Positions 1 through 14,808 of a stretch of DNA of 64,000 bases are shown piece by piece. The number at the start of each line of letters is the position of its first letter. The first letter of the stretch is position 1. Origin of the DNA: Hybos culiciformis (taxonomy: Eukaryota > Arthropoda > Insecta > Diptera > Hybotidae); contig OZ023273.1 in assembly GCA_964007475.1 (NCBI GenBank), positions 151,014,444 through 151,078,443 of the forward strand. Reading direction: 5' to 3'. The position numbers and the translations under genes were made by a program. Below the pieces are notes generated by a model. The model saw nothing but the letters and a program-made list of their open reading frames with translations. It was not told the DNA's origin and did no database searches.

Positions 1-3000
1 TACATATATTTTTATCATATATATTATTGTTTTCTTTTTGTTTATATACACCAGAGATTAATATTTATTTATTTTTTATTTTAAACAAGAATTAATATTT
101 TTGTTTATTTAATTATATAAATTGCTGTTTGCGAGTCAATGAATTTTAATTTTAATAAATTTTTTGATTATTGTCGAATAATTTTATTTTTTTTTTTTTA
201 GTTATATACATTTATATAATTTTACGTCTAAGTTATAAAGAATAATTATCATGTTGAACATTTTGACAAAATTGATAAAATTATTATATTTTCATGCTCA
301 TATTAAATATATATATACATTTATATGTATATGTACATTTAAAAAGACATAACAAAGTGCAAATTTTGATTCTTCATATGTTAAAAAAATTATTATAATT
401 CTTTTTATTTATTTTTATATTTGGTATTTGGTTATGTTTCCCGCTGGGTTAACTAATAATTTTTAATTGATTTAGAAGCTAAAAGCTTAAATAACACGTA
501 CGTCGTACATATGTGCACATAGATATGTTTCCTATTAATTGTTGAAGTCTCAGTAATTTTAGAGAGGATGGCAACAGCATACAGAGAAAGTAATATATAC
601 TTTGCTAGGATATCAAAGACCATTGAAATAAAGAACTGTACTTATGGATGTACATGTGAATTATGTACCAGAACAATATATATGAAATTATGTTATAATT
701 ATAAATTCAAAATTGTTATTCGTTTAAGTTTTTTTTTTGTTAAAGAATATTTTAAGACCTTGCATTGGATAAGAATATATTTTTGAGAATGGAAAATTTT
801 ATATTTGATAGCGTAGCAATAGCTAAATATATTTGTTTTATCAAATACAAATAGTGTGCCTTAAGCTACTAAATTTTTTATCCCAAATAGGTATGTCTAT
901 ATTGTCAGCCTAATTCTAGAATATTTCTTAATATATCTCATTTGAGAAAATAGTCGGAATTGCATTATCTAATGATTAGCAAAATAATTTTCTTTTTCAA
1001 AAAGAAAAGAATAGCTAGTTAATCAAAAAAAAAATATAAAAAAAATATTCATTATAAATGTTTTTAAAAATATAATGTAACTTTTTCTCAAAACTATAGC
1101 TATATTCTTTTGATAAAACTTATTACAATATTATATTTAAAGTAACGTCAATAACCATAATGTAAAGAAAACGAGAAAGATATTTAAAATATTAAAATAA
1201 AAAAGGTTTTGTTAATATTTTCTCCTCAACAATGCTAATATTACTATTTTAATATACGAATACGAATGTAGATTAAAATAAATTTTCTTTCATAATATAT
1301 AGAAATTTATGTATCAATAGGAAAATATATATAATGTAAATGTAGATAAACTCATCTATATATATAGGTGCATAAATTGTGAATATTGTAATTTGTATAA
1401 AAAAATATTTAATATTCATATTTTATTTTCAGTCACATTCAATATCTTCCTACAACATTTGTAATAAAAATAACCTACTATTAAAATTGTAAATTTTTTT
1501 TTTTTTATATAACTTGTCATTTTATTTGTGAACAAAATCCTATCATTTGTTTTATTTTTACCTATATATAGATATTAATACAAAATTTAACATAAATCAC
1601 TATATTAAAACATACATATAGGTACATTTATATATAATACTTCTTATAGGAGAGAAAGTTTTATATTATATCAAAAAATTTAACAAATACAGCATTTTAA
1701 TTTCAATGACAAAATATATTCAATGGAGCTTATAAAATGATGAATCGAAATATTATTATTTTTTATATAAATATGAATATTATCTATATATATAAAAATT
1801 TTCCAAAACTTCATAAATATTTTTTTATGAAGGACATCAACAAAAAATATGAATAAAAAGAAAAAAATACACACAATTTGTTGTAAATAGAGAAAAAAAA
1901 AATTCTTAAACATCAATAATATAATGCAGGAATCCATTAAAAAACCCTAAAAAGTCTTTATAGACAAAATTGGTTATTGATCTCGAAAACAAACAAACCA
2001 AAATCTTATCAAAATTAAGTTAGATTTTTTTTTTGGCTGAATTATTAAATAAACTTTTTATTATGCTTTAATTTATATAATCATGTGTTCATAATAATTC
2101 AGTGATCCGTTTATATTGACAAAAAATGCATGTCCATTATTCAATTATTTTATTGCATAAATGTATGTGTAGTTATATTTTTGTATAAAAGACATCAACG
2201 AAAGTTCTTTTTTTAAATCATTATACATTAAAATTTAATTTAAATAAATACTGTATCTAAATCAACATAATAACCTACTGTATATTATATATTTTTATAT
2301 GTTTATTTCATAAATGTATATCTATATAAGGAAAACCTTAACAGATATTAAACTACTTAAGACTAGGAAATGTTATAATGTAATAAAAAAAATATATAAT
2401 TACAATATAATAAATAATAAACATAAAAAATCAATGATAAATTTAATATATGTATATTGTTTTTTTTGTTGTAATTATCTTAAAATTATCAAAAACTTCT
2501 ATATGGAATTATCCTAAGTTATTACTTAAATTATTCGTATCGCATTTGAGTTTTAAGACGACAATTTTTACCTATAGTGGCTAAAATGTCCTAAAATGTC
2601 ATTGTTGAATAATTTCAAGATGGTATTAGAGGTCGAAAGGAATTTCTTTTTTGTTTCTGGAATCAGTAATATTTGTAGAAATTTGAATTTTATGTATTTA
2701 TCAATTGATTTTTTAAAATGTAAATAGAATTTTATTTTTTAAGCTTAATTTATATAATTTTTGCAACTAGCAATCAAATGGGATTTTACGCCTGATTTTA
2801 TTTGTTTTAATTAAATTAATAAAAAAACTAAAAATAAATTAAAATAAATCCTTAATCGGCATATTGATATTTAATGTAGCTTTAATTTAAATTTAAATTT
2901 TTAATTTTTTTTTATCAACAGAAAATGACTTGATTTAATATACCTAGACCTTATGTATTAGAAATTTCTCAGAATAGGAAACTTTTTATTTAAATACAAT

Positions 3001-4423
3001 TTACAAAAAACCTTCAAAATGGTTTATTATTTATTGTTTCCTGTATTACCTGCATACATAATAATAAACTACTAATATAACGCATCATATACAATAGCCA
3101 TAATATGTATATAAGTAATTATACATATAGTTCAGTATCTAATATTCATAATTTTTTTTGTTAAGAACTTTTTTTTTTTTTTTTAACTTTCGTTTCTCTG
3201 TTTTAACTTTCATTTTCACCCTCACATTATATTTTTATTTCTATTTATTTATACATTACACAATATACACATAAATGTACTGCAAAGTTATAAAGACGCA
3301 AGAAGGGCAAAATATTAAAAAAAAAAAAAAAATGAAATAACTTTTATGACTTATAAAAAAATATAATAATTACCTATTTACTTTAAAAAAAAAAATTAAT
3401 AATAATTTAATCCTAAATTTAAAATTACATTTTTTTTTTTGAAAAACTCTCAATCTCAATATAAAAAAATAAATAAAATAAAAATTTATATCAAGGTTAT
3501 GACCTCAAAAAAAAAAAAAAAAAAAAAAAAATTAAATATAATTTCGCGCCATTCAACACAGCTTCACAAACAAAGTTAATAAAGGATTGTTATCATTTTT
3601 TTTTTATTTGCCGACTATATATATAGTAATATATTAATATATGTATTTTATTTTTTTTTTTCTTTTCAGATTCTAAGAATAATTTCTCTTTATTTCTTAG
3701 TAATAATAGAATTCATTAATTTTGATATAAAAATTTAATAATTATTTTTTATTCCATTTTTAATTATATATATTTATTATTTTCAATATAAATACAGCTA
3801 TCAGTCTGCTGTTGTTGTTGTTAAAATAAACAACATGCGAAAAAAAATTAATTTTATAAAAAAAAAAAAAACAATAAGCTTAAATTATTTTTTTTGCTAG
3901 TTATTTTTTTATTTATTTTTTTTTTTTACAATAATTTTAATAATTCTATTCCTATCAATTTTATTTAGGTATACAAAAAAAAAATAAAGCTTTTAGAAAT
4001 TTATATTTATATTATTTTTTAATATATTTTATAGGTATGTTTTCTCGAAATATATTTTATATAAATTACAAAAATTTTAAGTAGGTACCTAGGTACTAAT
4101 CGGAGAAAAAAAAAGACGTTATTTCATTTGCTATATTCAACTTCTTATAATAATTTCGATAGAGAGAAGTTAAAACTAAAAAACAAATTAAAATTTATAA
4201 AACTAATATAGTTTTTATTTAAATTTTTTAATTTTTTGTTTTTGTTATTTATTTCAAAATATTTAATATTTTTAACGACAAATAAATGACGTATATATAT
4301 TTATGCATACGTGGTTCACCTGTAAATTTTTATTCCATTTTTACACTTTTTTTTATAATTTAATTTATTAATTTTTTTTTTTTGTTTTTTCCTATAAAAA
4401 ATTGTATCTATTTATTTAAAAAA

Positions 4424-4446
4424 TAATATATATATATATATATATT
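4424..4446. repeat. (TA)n microsatellite
   Basis: A run of alternating T and A of about 20 bases, flanked by A and T homopolymers. Simple sequence; no function is apparent. Confidence 0.8.
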
Positions 4447-4689
4447 TTTTTTTTTTCATTTTTCTCGTCATTTATTTTGACATGACATAAACATAAGAAA
4501 AAAAAAAGATATAGGCAAGCATGCATATATATAAATATATGTGTATATAAACATGATGATGAAATTTTATATTATTGAATAAAAAAACATAAACAAAACA
4601 AAATAATTACTGTCAAAAAAAAAAAAAAAAATTACATACTATTTTGAACTAAAAAAAAGTTTTGTTGTTGTTTTCTTTTTCTGCTAGTG

Positions 4690-4780
4690 CTATGGTATTG
4701 TTGTTATTATTATTATTCTTATTATTATTATTATTATATTTGTTGTTATAGTTGTATTGTTGTAGTTGTTGTTGGTCGTG
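4690..4780. repeat. TTA/TTG trinucleotide-rich repeat
   Basis: Imperfect runs of TTA, TTG and GTT triplets extend for about 90 bases. On the minus strand they would read as Asn/Gln-rich peptide. However, no start codon or splice-flanked exon of convincing length surrounds them, so they are annotated as an imperfect microsatellite rather than coding sequence. Confidence 0.6.
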
Positions 4781-7700
4781 ATAAGAGCACAATATGGTTT
4801 TATTGAAAATAATAATAAAAATATTATTTATATATATTAATATATATGTTATAATTTATTTTTTTATTTTTTTTATATTTATTATTTACTCTTTTTATTT
4901 TTTTTTTTATATTTTATTAATTTACTTTATATTTATTACACAATAAAAAAAAATAATAATAAAAAAAAAAAGATACACGTTTCTTATTTATATTTTTATC
5001 TTTATTTTTAAACTTTTTAGTTCAAAATTAAAAAAAAAAAAAAAAAAAAAATTAAATTTAAATTTAAATATGGAAAAAAAAAATACAATATTATGTACTA
5101 ATTTAAATTCAAAATTAATTTAATTTTATATTCACCGAAAAAAAAAATTAAGAAAATCAACATTATTATTTTTTATCTACTTTGAAATAAGTTTTAATTT
5201 ATTTTATTTTTTTTTTGTAAAAAAATTTTTTTTTTTTAATTTATTTTTTGTGTAAATGAGAATAAAATCAAAATTTTTCTTTTTTTTATTTTATAATTTT
5301 GAAAAAAAAAAAATTCCGTACTACACACTGAAACCGTGTATAACGGACGAAAGTTCAACATTTACTAAAAATATATAACTTAAAAAAAAATAATAATATT
5401 TTTTTTTTTTTTTTTATTATTGTTATTGTTATGATGTTATTTACACAAAACGATATACGAACGACGAAAATAATAAAAAAAAAAATAAAAAAAAAGCTTA
5501 ATGATGAACAGAAAAAAACAATTTTTTTATATGTATTTATGAAAAAAAAAAAAAAAAAACTATTTTATTCTAAACTTTTTTTTCAGGCTTTTAATGTGCA
5601 ATGTCAAATACAAGGGGATTCCATGAAAATACTTTCTTTAATATAGTGTTTTAATTTAAATTATAAAATTATGATTTTTTAATATATTTTTTTTTTAATT
5701 TATAAATATATGTTTATTTAAACTTTTGACGCATTAAAAACTACAATTTTACACAATTTTGTACAAATTTGTACTATGTAGGTAGTCTCTTCATTATTAT
5801 TAAATTTAATAATTTACAAAAATTATACAATTTGGAGGCCCTATTAATTATTCCAGGGTATTTTTTTTAATTAACTTTTTTCATTCAAAAATATAACAAG
5901 AATCACTTTAGTGAATTAAGGAATTATTAAGTTAAAAAATAATAAGATAAGTTAAAAAATAAATTTAAAAATATGTACCTTTACGTTATTTGTAAAACAC
6001 TAAATACTTAAATTGTATCTAAAAGAAATATCTTATAAAAGTTATGCAACGATCTTTAAAAAGCAAAGCTTTTTTTTTTACAATCAAAGACACCCTGTAA
6101 CAATTAAAAAAAAATAAAAAAAATTACTACATAGAGGCTATCAAGAAAAAGAAGAAAAAAAAAATATACATAAATTTGTGTAAAAATTTTTTATTTTCTT
6201 TTCGAATTTATAAAATACATACATACATAAATATATACATATATTTATTTATATTATTATTTTTTTTAGTTTTTCGCGCATCAACGAATTTCGAATTAAC
6301 ATACATTTTTATTTACAATTTAATTAGATACAAAAAAAAAATAAATTTTTTTTTATATGTCGATAAAATAAAAGAATATTATCATTAACACAAAAAAGAT
6401 ATACATACCTATATATATATTATAAAGGCAAATTTGTTTATCACGCGTTTATATAAAAAATTAAAATAAAAAAAAACTATATATATATATAATGCAATAT
6501 CATAAATTTTCGTAGTATGTATATATAAAAAAATAAATAAATACATTTAGTTATAATATTTATTTTACATAAAAAAAAAAATTTAATTTTTTTTTTATTT
6601 TTATTTATCTAATTTTCGAAAATTTAAAATTTTATTGTGTAAAGGTAATGCGAAACATTATGAAAAAAAAAATTAATACAAATAAAATCGTTATAACTTT
6701 TATGTAAATTTTATTGAAAAACATGATAATGACAGAAGAAATTAATTTAATAATAATAATAATAGAAAAAATGCGTAACAGGTAAAAATAAAGACTTTTT
6801 TTTTCTATACATATATAGGTAAAATTAATCAGAAAATTCAAATATTTTGAAATTAAACTTTTTGTTATATCTATTTTAAAAAGAAAACTTTTTTTTTTCT
6901 TTTGACCAAAAAGTGGTTTATAAAATATACACATATAGGTATATGTAAATAAATAAATAACGATAATTTTACATATTTATATGTATGTAAAAAAAAAAAC
7001 ACATAATGTATGCTAATTCAAAATTTATCCAAAGATATAAAAGAAATAAAAAAAAACGATTCGCATTTTTTCGTTTTTATTTTGCTGATGTTATTTTGAT
7101 TTCAAACTTGAAATTAAAGCTTAAAAATAAAATTCTATTTAAGATGGTTTAAAAAAAAATAAATAAAAAAAATAGATAGGTAGGTATATTTTATTTATAA
7201 ATAAAATACATATTTTAAATTTATGAAGTTTTATTTATAGATCGATGTAATTTAAAGTATTATAAAGTACATTAGAATGAACATTTTTTTTTTTTTGTAG
7301 ACATAAATTCTTAAAGTTTACTTAATCCAGTAAAATAGTTGTCAATTCAACATGAATATAATAATATTAAATTTCATAAACATAATATGTATAGAAGATT
7401 TGAAAAGTCAATTTTATATTATATGTATCAGAGGTAATAAAGTATAAGATGCCGCTAAGTGTATATAATAAAAAAACTTTTAATTTTTTTTATGAAAAAA
7501 TGGTATGCCCACCTTCATTTGGTGAAAGGGTTATTGATAAATGTTTGTGGTGGCAGTGGACATTCATAATTAGTCATAGCAAAAAACAAACTTAGTATCC
7601 AATCCACATTTTATTATTTCTATTTCTATTTCTATACTTTTCTATTGATTTAATTTATTTTTATTCGATTTTAACCTTTTTGGCATAAAATATTTCAAAT

Positions 7701-8412
7701 CGATATACTTTATACACTTATAATACCTAAAACATATTTAAATATTATAGTACACATTATTATATGAAGAAACACAAATTAAAAAAAAAAATTACAACTT
7801 AGTAATTGATCGTGGATTTTATTATTAGAATTTTTAATATGAAAAATCAAAAAGCCAATTTAACAATTATTTTCCCTTCCAATAATAGAGACATTTTTCG
7901 TTCCCATTTTTTTCCCCCAAGAATTTTATTGGTTTTAATTTTATTTAAATTTTAAAGGAATGTGAATGAAGGTCGAAAAAAAGTTATTATAAGGTAACAG
8001 TGTAGTTTCTTATATCAATAAAATAAAATAGACTAACATGATATATGTATGCATAGTTTAATTGTATCACACATTTCCTCTATTTTATAGAGAATGACTT
8101 ATTTACTTAACCTTTTTGTTTTTAAGAGCTTTCTCTTTTTATTATACATAGTTACTTCGAACGCGTTTTAATCCTTTTTTACTTTTCTGCAGACAGCATC
8201 ATTTTGATTCATACATTTTTTTAAATATCTCATTAACATATCATATACAGTTCATAGTTATAGATAATTAGGTAATAGTTGAATTTGTATGAAGATTTTC
8301 TGTGGAGACTTTTTTTTTATTTCGCAACTGAAAATTCCCATATAAAATATTTGTAAATTTTTTTCCGTGATTCAAATTCACAAACTGAAAAGATCTCTTC
8401 AAACTAATTTTA

Positions 8413-8530
8413 TTAAGAGCAACAGCAGCACGTAAAAAAAATCTTGGACCGTTGATTCAATAATTCCTTAACAAATTCCATCAATAATTCCAACCTTTTT
8501 GCATCTGCACCATTCTCTGTTCTTTGACAT
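8413..8530 (-). CDS. possible terminal exon of an unidentified minus-strand gene
   Basis: A minus-strand TTTTAG acceptor at 8531-8532 is followed by an open frame of 38 codons (phase 1) ending in TAA at 8413-8415. The peptide contains ENGADAKRLELLMEFVKELL and ends in FFTCCCCS, with a richer residue mix than the chance frames around it. An AATAAA on the minus strand lies about 95 bases further on. The upstream exons were not found and no family was recognised. A run of cysteines at a C-terminus could be a lipid-attachment site, but that is only a guess. It may equally be chance. Confidence 0.25.
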
Positions 8531-10076
8531 CTAAAATAACTATTAATTCATTCATGTTTAAAGCATAAAGCATAAAATAAAATCTTAACATAACATACGT
8601 CATTTATATCAAATTTATTATTTTATAATATACGTTCAAAAATTAATATACTCTTAACAATATCGTATAAGAAAAATGTTCAATTCATATAAAAATAACA
8701 ATATTGAAGGATTCTAGTTATTTTCAAATGATTTATTTCTTAACATCATTAAGCAATTATTTAAATAAACTTCACGAAAGCAAAAGAAAAATAAAACAAT
8801 TCTTCGTATAACTAAGTTTTGGTGTTTTACCAAAATTCCTAAATCTGTTAAAGATTGTCCTTTAATGAAAAGAGAGAGCGCGTAATTTAAAAATAAATAT
8901 TTTTTTTGAAATAAGTATCTTTAAAATCGTGTTCCCCGATGAATTAAGTGAGTTAAATAGAAATTAAAAACTATTAGAAAATTTTTCTGTTTTAGATTTT
9001 TCCACATACATGTTCATGTAGTAAAGTTCTCCAATGCAGAATTAAAAAAAAACAAATAATTTTTGAAAACTAAGCATTTTATTTGTCCTCACGTTATTTT
9101 CAAATGAGGAATATTGTTTCGATCTCGTTCATTTTTGGTATTACTAATTCTTAAAGCATTTTAGGTATTATTTTAAATTGCATTTTAAATTAGTTATGAA
9201 GTTATAGCTTAAATTTTTCAATTATTCATTAGGTTCAGTTTAATAGTAATTAACTGAAACGAAATATATTTTAGTGTTGGAAATAAGTGTAAATAATTTC
9301 TTTTAACGAAAAGATTAATTTGTTCCTTATTCTAATTGAAACTAAAACTCAAGTTAAATCTGAATTTTTGAGACTTTTCCAAATATCGGAAAGTTAATTA
9401 ATGTTTCAAACGTAAATAATATCACAATCTTTTAATGAATTTTCTATATCTTCCCACTATTTGAATTCAGTCTGTATTTCTATGTAAAAATAAGTTTTAA
9501 TTTGAAATTTTATTCTGTATCGTTCGAAAGATTCTAAAGATAATACAATTTTAAAGACTTTAATCTATAAAACTGAAAATTAATAAAATAAGAGAAGCAA
9601 ACAAGAGTTTGTTTCGAGAGATTGTTTGAATGACCATAAAAATGCATAGTAATTTGGAAATTATGTAACTTACAGGTATTCATAAATTCAATGATTTATC
9701 GAAATTTTCAATTAAAACTTACGTAAGTATTTATTTTTGTTGATAATATATTATAGATATTGATCATCGTCAAGATCTCCAAGAACTAAATTCATTAGAT
9801 ATTTCTTTTATGTGTAAAATGTTTTTGAACGCTTAAACAGAACTTTCTTTCAGGTTATTAATTTTTTTTTTTTTTACCCTATCTAGGTGAATGTATAAAA
9901 ATGAAGGCTTTTTTCAATAAATATATGTATATAAAAAGTTGCAACTTGCATACCTATGGCTTCTCTATAAAATGCACAAAAATGCAATCGAAATTAAAAG
10001 CTAGTTGACTTTTAAATTATATCGAATTAAATTGTGAAAATTTCTATTCTATTTTTACGGATTTCTTTTTGAAATT

Positions 10077-13000
10077 ATGAATAATAAAAATAATAATAAT
10101 AATAATCAACAACCGGATATTAATTGTAATTCTGATAATGATAAAGATGATGATGTAATTTACAGCTTATAATAATGCTATACTTAGACTTATGTTTGAC
10201 AGTAGCGTGTGTTATTAATAAAATCTCTTCTTCTTTTTTATTTTGTTAAATTGTAGGAACCATTTGATTTGGACGAAATTTTGCCAGATATTGGTGAGTT
10301 TGGAAAATATCAAAAACTTTTGGTATTTGGTATATGTTTACCAGCATGCATACCATGTGGATTTTGTGCATTTAATCAATTATTTATGACAGATATGCCA
10401 GATGATTATTGGTGTAAAATACCTGATCTCGCACAATATTCAATTGAACAACAAAAATTGTGGGCAATTCCTTTTGTAAGTGTGTTGTATTGTGCAAATA
10501 AGAAAACATTAGAATTTAGAAGTTTTTTGAAACAAATTATATTTATTAAAAAAAATTCTTCGCATTTTCATCACAAGCATAAGCATTGTATTATAAAATA
10601 ATATATAATTCTCCAGGATAAATTAAAAAAAAAAGCTCAATAAAAGCTTTTACGTTTTCAAAATGTTTAAATTTAAAAAAAACTACGAAGAAAATTCTAT
10701 GAAAAGTAAGCATAGCGAAGTTACATATATTCTGGACGTTATAGTTTTTTCGGTTTTGCGCGCTTTAATTTTGTGAAATTCAATAAACAATAATCATACA
10801 TAAATATAATATCCAATAGAACTACTTAATATACTTAGATACATTATGTATATTTAAAAAAGTCAACATATAAACATCATAGTACTCTACTAAGAGTAAA
10901 CACATATACTACACATTATACATAATTGTTTATTATTGTAGATTATTATATAGATATTCCGGTTTATGCTTTTTTGAAAACCAATTCTACAAAAAAAAAG
11001 AAAAGCGATGCTAAAAAAATCCCACAAAAAAAGGATCATCAAGCAAGGTCTTTAAAAACCACACAAAAGACATTACATACATATAGTTGGTAGCTTTTTT
11101 TTTTTGCTTTGATCTAAACATATCTTATGTGTTCAAAAGATATTGCATCTTAATTTAATGTTAAATTAATAAATAAAATATATAAATGACTATTATATAT
11201 TCGACAGAAGTACTATCAAGGGAAGCTTTCTCCTTTTTTTTCACAGAAAAAAAATCTGTATCTGTAGTACAGATACAGATTGGGTAAAATAGGTTTTTTC
11301 ATATAAAATTTTACCGGAGAATTTTTCTTGAATTGCTCTTAAGAACAAAAACATTTTAGAACATGTTTCAAGTAAGCTAGGGATATGCTTTCAGATGTTT
11401 ATGCTCAATAAAAAGATACAAAATATTTTGAATTGCTTCTTTTTAGGATAATAATATTGGTGAATATAGCAAATGCTCAAGATATGCAGTCAATTGGAAA
11501 GAAATTCTTAAAGAAGAAAATTTTACACAAAAAGTACCAGACACTTCGTGGCCAATTGAATATTGTAATAATGGATGGGAGTATAATACAACAACTGTTA
11601 AATCATCAACAGTTATAGATGTTAGTAGTTACTTTTTTATTTATGTTAGTTGTTACTTTTTAATTATTCAAATAACATCCAGTTTTTCATTCATAACATA
11701 TCCTCGTATTCGAAATGATGTTAAGCTGTCATCATAAGTATTTTTTTTCTCACATTAAACTCTGGATAATTTCTAAATTTCTAACAAAACACTACACTGC
11801 AAAAATATATTTTGATATGAAAAGTTTATTAAACTTTTTTTTTGATCAATTCATTAACGATATTGATTTTAAACCTTAATACAAAATATTTTTTCGAATG
11901 GTCCATAACCAAAAATTACAATTTCAAACTAATAAAATAAGTCAATGATCTTACTAAATGTATAACTAAATTGATAATAATTTTATTCTGCCTCAGGTAA
12001 ATCAGAGGAATATCAGAGATTTTGTGCAATTATTTCTTAAACTTTGATTCTAAATATTCTATTTTAAGCATGAAAAACTATTAATTGAGAGTTTATTGTA
12101 CATTTATGTAAATATAATTTTAAAGTTATAGAAAAGAACACTTGAGATAGACTTGATTGGTAATTAATCATGTAAATTATTATCATTAATCATTAAATCA
12201 AGTATTAATCATATAGTTAATAAAGTTTATTTTATAATATGATATAGAATGAGAGATAAAGGCATGCTGTAGAGATATAATTAATTTTTTTCACCTTGGA
12301 ATTGCTTTACTGATTCAATATGGAAACTTAATGCTCTCAGCTGATCCAGATCCACTGATTTTGTTCTAATTCAAACAAAAATATAACATCAAATTCAAAA
12401 AAAATTAAATTAAGTTAAAAATTAGTTTATTAACATTAATCTTACATAACATAACATATTAATATTTTTTTATTATGATCGTATGTATGTATCTATATAA
12501 AATTAAGTTTTAATTCCCATTTTCAGTTCGATTTAGTTTGTGATCGAGATATTTATCCGACTATCGGATTGGCAGCTTTAAATGTAGGCGGTCCAATTGG
12601 TGTTTATGTGTTTGGAATTCTTAATGACAGAGCGGGTAGAAGAATATCATACTTTACATGCTTAGCAACTTTATTAATTGGAAGTTTTATGACGTCCCTC
12701 AGCTTTAATTTTTGGATGTGGGCTTTTAGTAGAGTGATTGTTGGACTGACGATACCAGCAGTTTATCAAATCCCTTTTATAATTGGTAAATATAATGATT
12801 AATCATCACATATCATTTCGAATCCTTTGATTAACCTTCCAGAAATTTATTTGAAGTGTGATGAGACTGATAAGTTAAATAAAAATTAAAACTTCACCTA
12901 GCTTCTCAGAAAAAAAAATCATAGGGTTTAAAATAATTGAACAAAAATATAATGACAAATTTCCCAAGTAAAGTTTTCATTAAGTAAGACCAATTTATCT

Positions 13001-14808
13001 TGACAAATTCATAAATTTCTTACACTAATAATTTTTTATTTAATATATTTTTAATGTTACAAATTTTTTTAAGCTCTAGAACTAGTTGGACCCACTTATC
13101 GTTCATTTGTGACAGTAATGACATGCACTTTTTACACATTTGGTATACTAATGTTATCCGGTGTTACATATATGATTAGAGATTGGGTCAAAATGAGTAT
13201 TTATACATCTGCTCCATTTGTTGTGTACTTCCTGTACATATTTATTATGCCAGAGTCTCCCAGATGGCTATTGATGAAGGGAAAATTAGAACCAGCCTTA
13301 ACCATTTTAGAACGAATGGCAAGAGTTAATGGCAAAGTTTTTCCAGCTTCGTTTAAAGAAAAACTAGAGGCCAGAGTTGAGTTAGAAAAACACAAAGTAA
13401 AAAAGAAAGTTCAAACCCTTGGAACGTTAGATTTATGTAGGTGAGTCTTCTCAGCATTAGTAATTAATAATGAAAAAAAAAAAAAAAAATCGAAAAGATG
13501 ACAGGTTAAATCTTATTATTTTTTAGATTTTCCATCAATATGACGATTTTCTTAAAAAAAAGTTTAATAACAAATTTAATTATTTTTATCAAATCTTTCT
13601 TATTCTGTAAACAAATAAATCACTTAGATTAATATCTTTGCAGAACACCAAATATGCGCTTAAAAACAATACTTATCACTTTGGATTGGTTTGCCACAGA
13701 AACTGTCTACTTGGGATTAAGTTATTATGGACCATCTCTTGGAAGCGATCAATATTTAAGTTTTTTCTTGTCTTCATTAGTTGAAATTCCAAGCTATTTG
13801 TTTTGTTGGTTTTTAATGGATCACTGGGGTAGAAAATGGCCAATGTGTTCATTAATGATGCTTGGGTAAATTAAAAAATTACAATATAAATAGGTTAATC
13901 GGTCGCAGTTCTAGTTTTGAACAAATTATAGTTTTGCTTTTTTATTTTACAGCACGAAATTAAAACTAAAAATCATTTTTTTCGGTTAACTTAATTTCTG
14001 CCAAAATTTGTATGATTTAATTTTAATATGTATCTTAATATACTTTTTTAGAGGCATAAGTTGTATTATAACAGTCCTATTACCAGATGATGCTGTATTT
14101 GAGACACTCATTTTATTCTTAGTTTCTAAATCAATGTTATCAGCTTCATTTTTAATAATTTATCCTTTTGCTGGGGAATTATATCCAACTCAAGTAAGAG
14201 GAATAGGTATTGGAACTTCAAGTTACATTGGTGGATTAGGATTAATAGTAATTCCATTTATTACATATTTGGTATGGTGAAAACAATTCGGGTTTTGGTT
14301 TGCTCGTCCTTTTGAAAAATTTTTAATTTACAGGGTAAAGATAATTTGAAATTACCACTGGTGATTATGGGTTTTGTAGCAGTTTTTGGTGGAATTGCCG
14401 GATTAAGACTTCCAGAAACTTTAAACTCACGTCTTCCAATGACATTAGAGGAAGGTGAATTGATTGGAAAAAATTGGAAAGTTGAAGATTGTTTCAAATG
14501 CACAGCAATTAAGTATTAAATATTATAAAGTGTTAATTTCAATGAATAAAAAATGTTCATAAATTTTCCTTAATTTCAGCGCCGAAACTTCAATACCAAC
14601 ATCTTATGAAAATCTTGAAAGCTTAATCAATGAAGAATATGATTTAACTACTTCGCAGCCAGGATCAAGTAGATTTGAAGTCACTGAAACAACAGCATTG
14701 AATGCCCGCCCTCGAAGATCATCAATGAAATATTTGGTTAGACAACAAAGTGTTGTGAATACGCAAAAACGTTCAGATGGTCATATGCAGTTAACTTATT
14801 GGTTTTAA
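10077..14808 (+). CDS. SLC22-family organic cation transporter, carcinine-transporter-like
   Basis: Nine exons: 10077-10154, 10257-10475, 11447-11620, 12527-12785, 13074-13440, 13644-13865, 14052-14271, 14334-14512 and 14580-14808. They join in frame to 648 residues. The product is a 12-helix major facilitator transporter of the plasma membrane. Family marks are visible: the large Cys-containing loop after helix 1 with NGWEY, then FDLVCD, the NDRAGRR loop between helices 2 and 3, MPESPRWLL before the central loop, a second DHWGRKW, and GELYPTQVRGIG near helix 11. The N-terminus is a short Asn/Asp/Gln-rich tail; ATG 10077 is the first in-frame start before the first donor. An AATAAA lies at 14888. 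In Drosophila, CarT imports carcinine into photoreceptors; assignment to that subgroup rests on the LPDIGEFGKYQ region and gene neighbourhood and is less certain than SLC22 membership. Confidence 0.9.
11253..11281. repeat. 13-bp perfect hairpin in transporter intron 2
   Basis: The bases at 11253-11265 (core ATCTGTATCTGT) are the exact reverse complement of 11269-11281, separated by the three-base loop AGT. The hairpin lies inside intron 2 of the SLC22 gene. No flanking transposon ends were recognised. Confidence 0.7.

Larger units (their letters stand above)
1..10076. other. AT-rich gene-poor region
   Basis: No convincing protein-coding gene is visible apart from one possible terminal exon at 8413-8530 (listed separately). 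The stretch is dominated by A and T runs, TA-rich microsatellites and short open frames made of Lys, Asn, Ile, Phe and Tyr codons, as expected by chance at this base composition. It could be intergenic DNA, a very long 3' untranslated region of a minus-strand gene, or a large intron; the sequence does not decide. Confidence 0.6.

Noticed and set aside
4690..4780. Asn/Gln-rich coding stretch on the minus strand
   Set aside because: Trinucleotide microsatellite without a start codon or flanking coding sequence.
6632..6934. 100-residue hydrophobic minus-strand frame
   Set aside because: Composed almost only of Phe, Ile, Lys, Tyr and Leu codons as expected from A/T runs; no conserved features.
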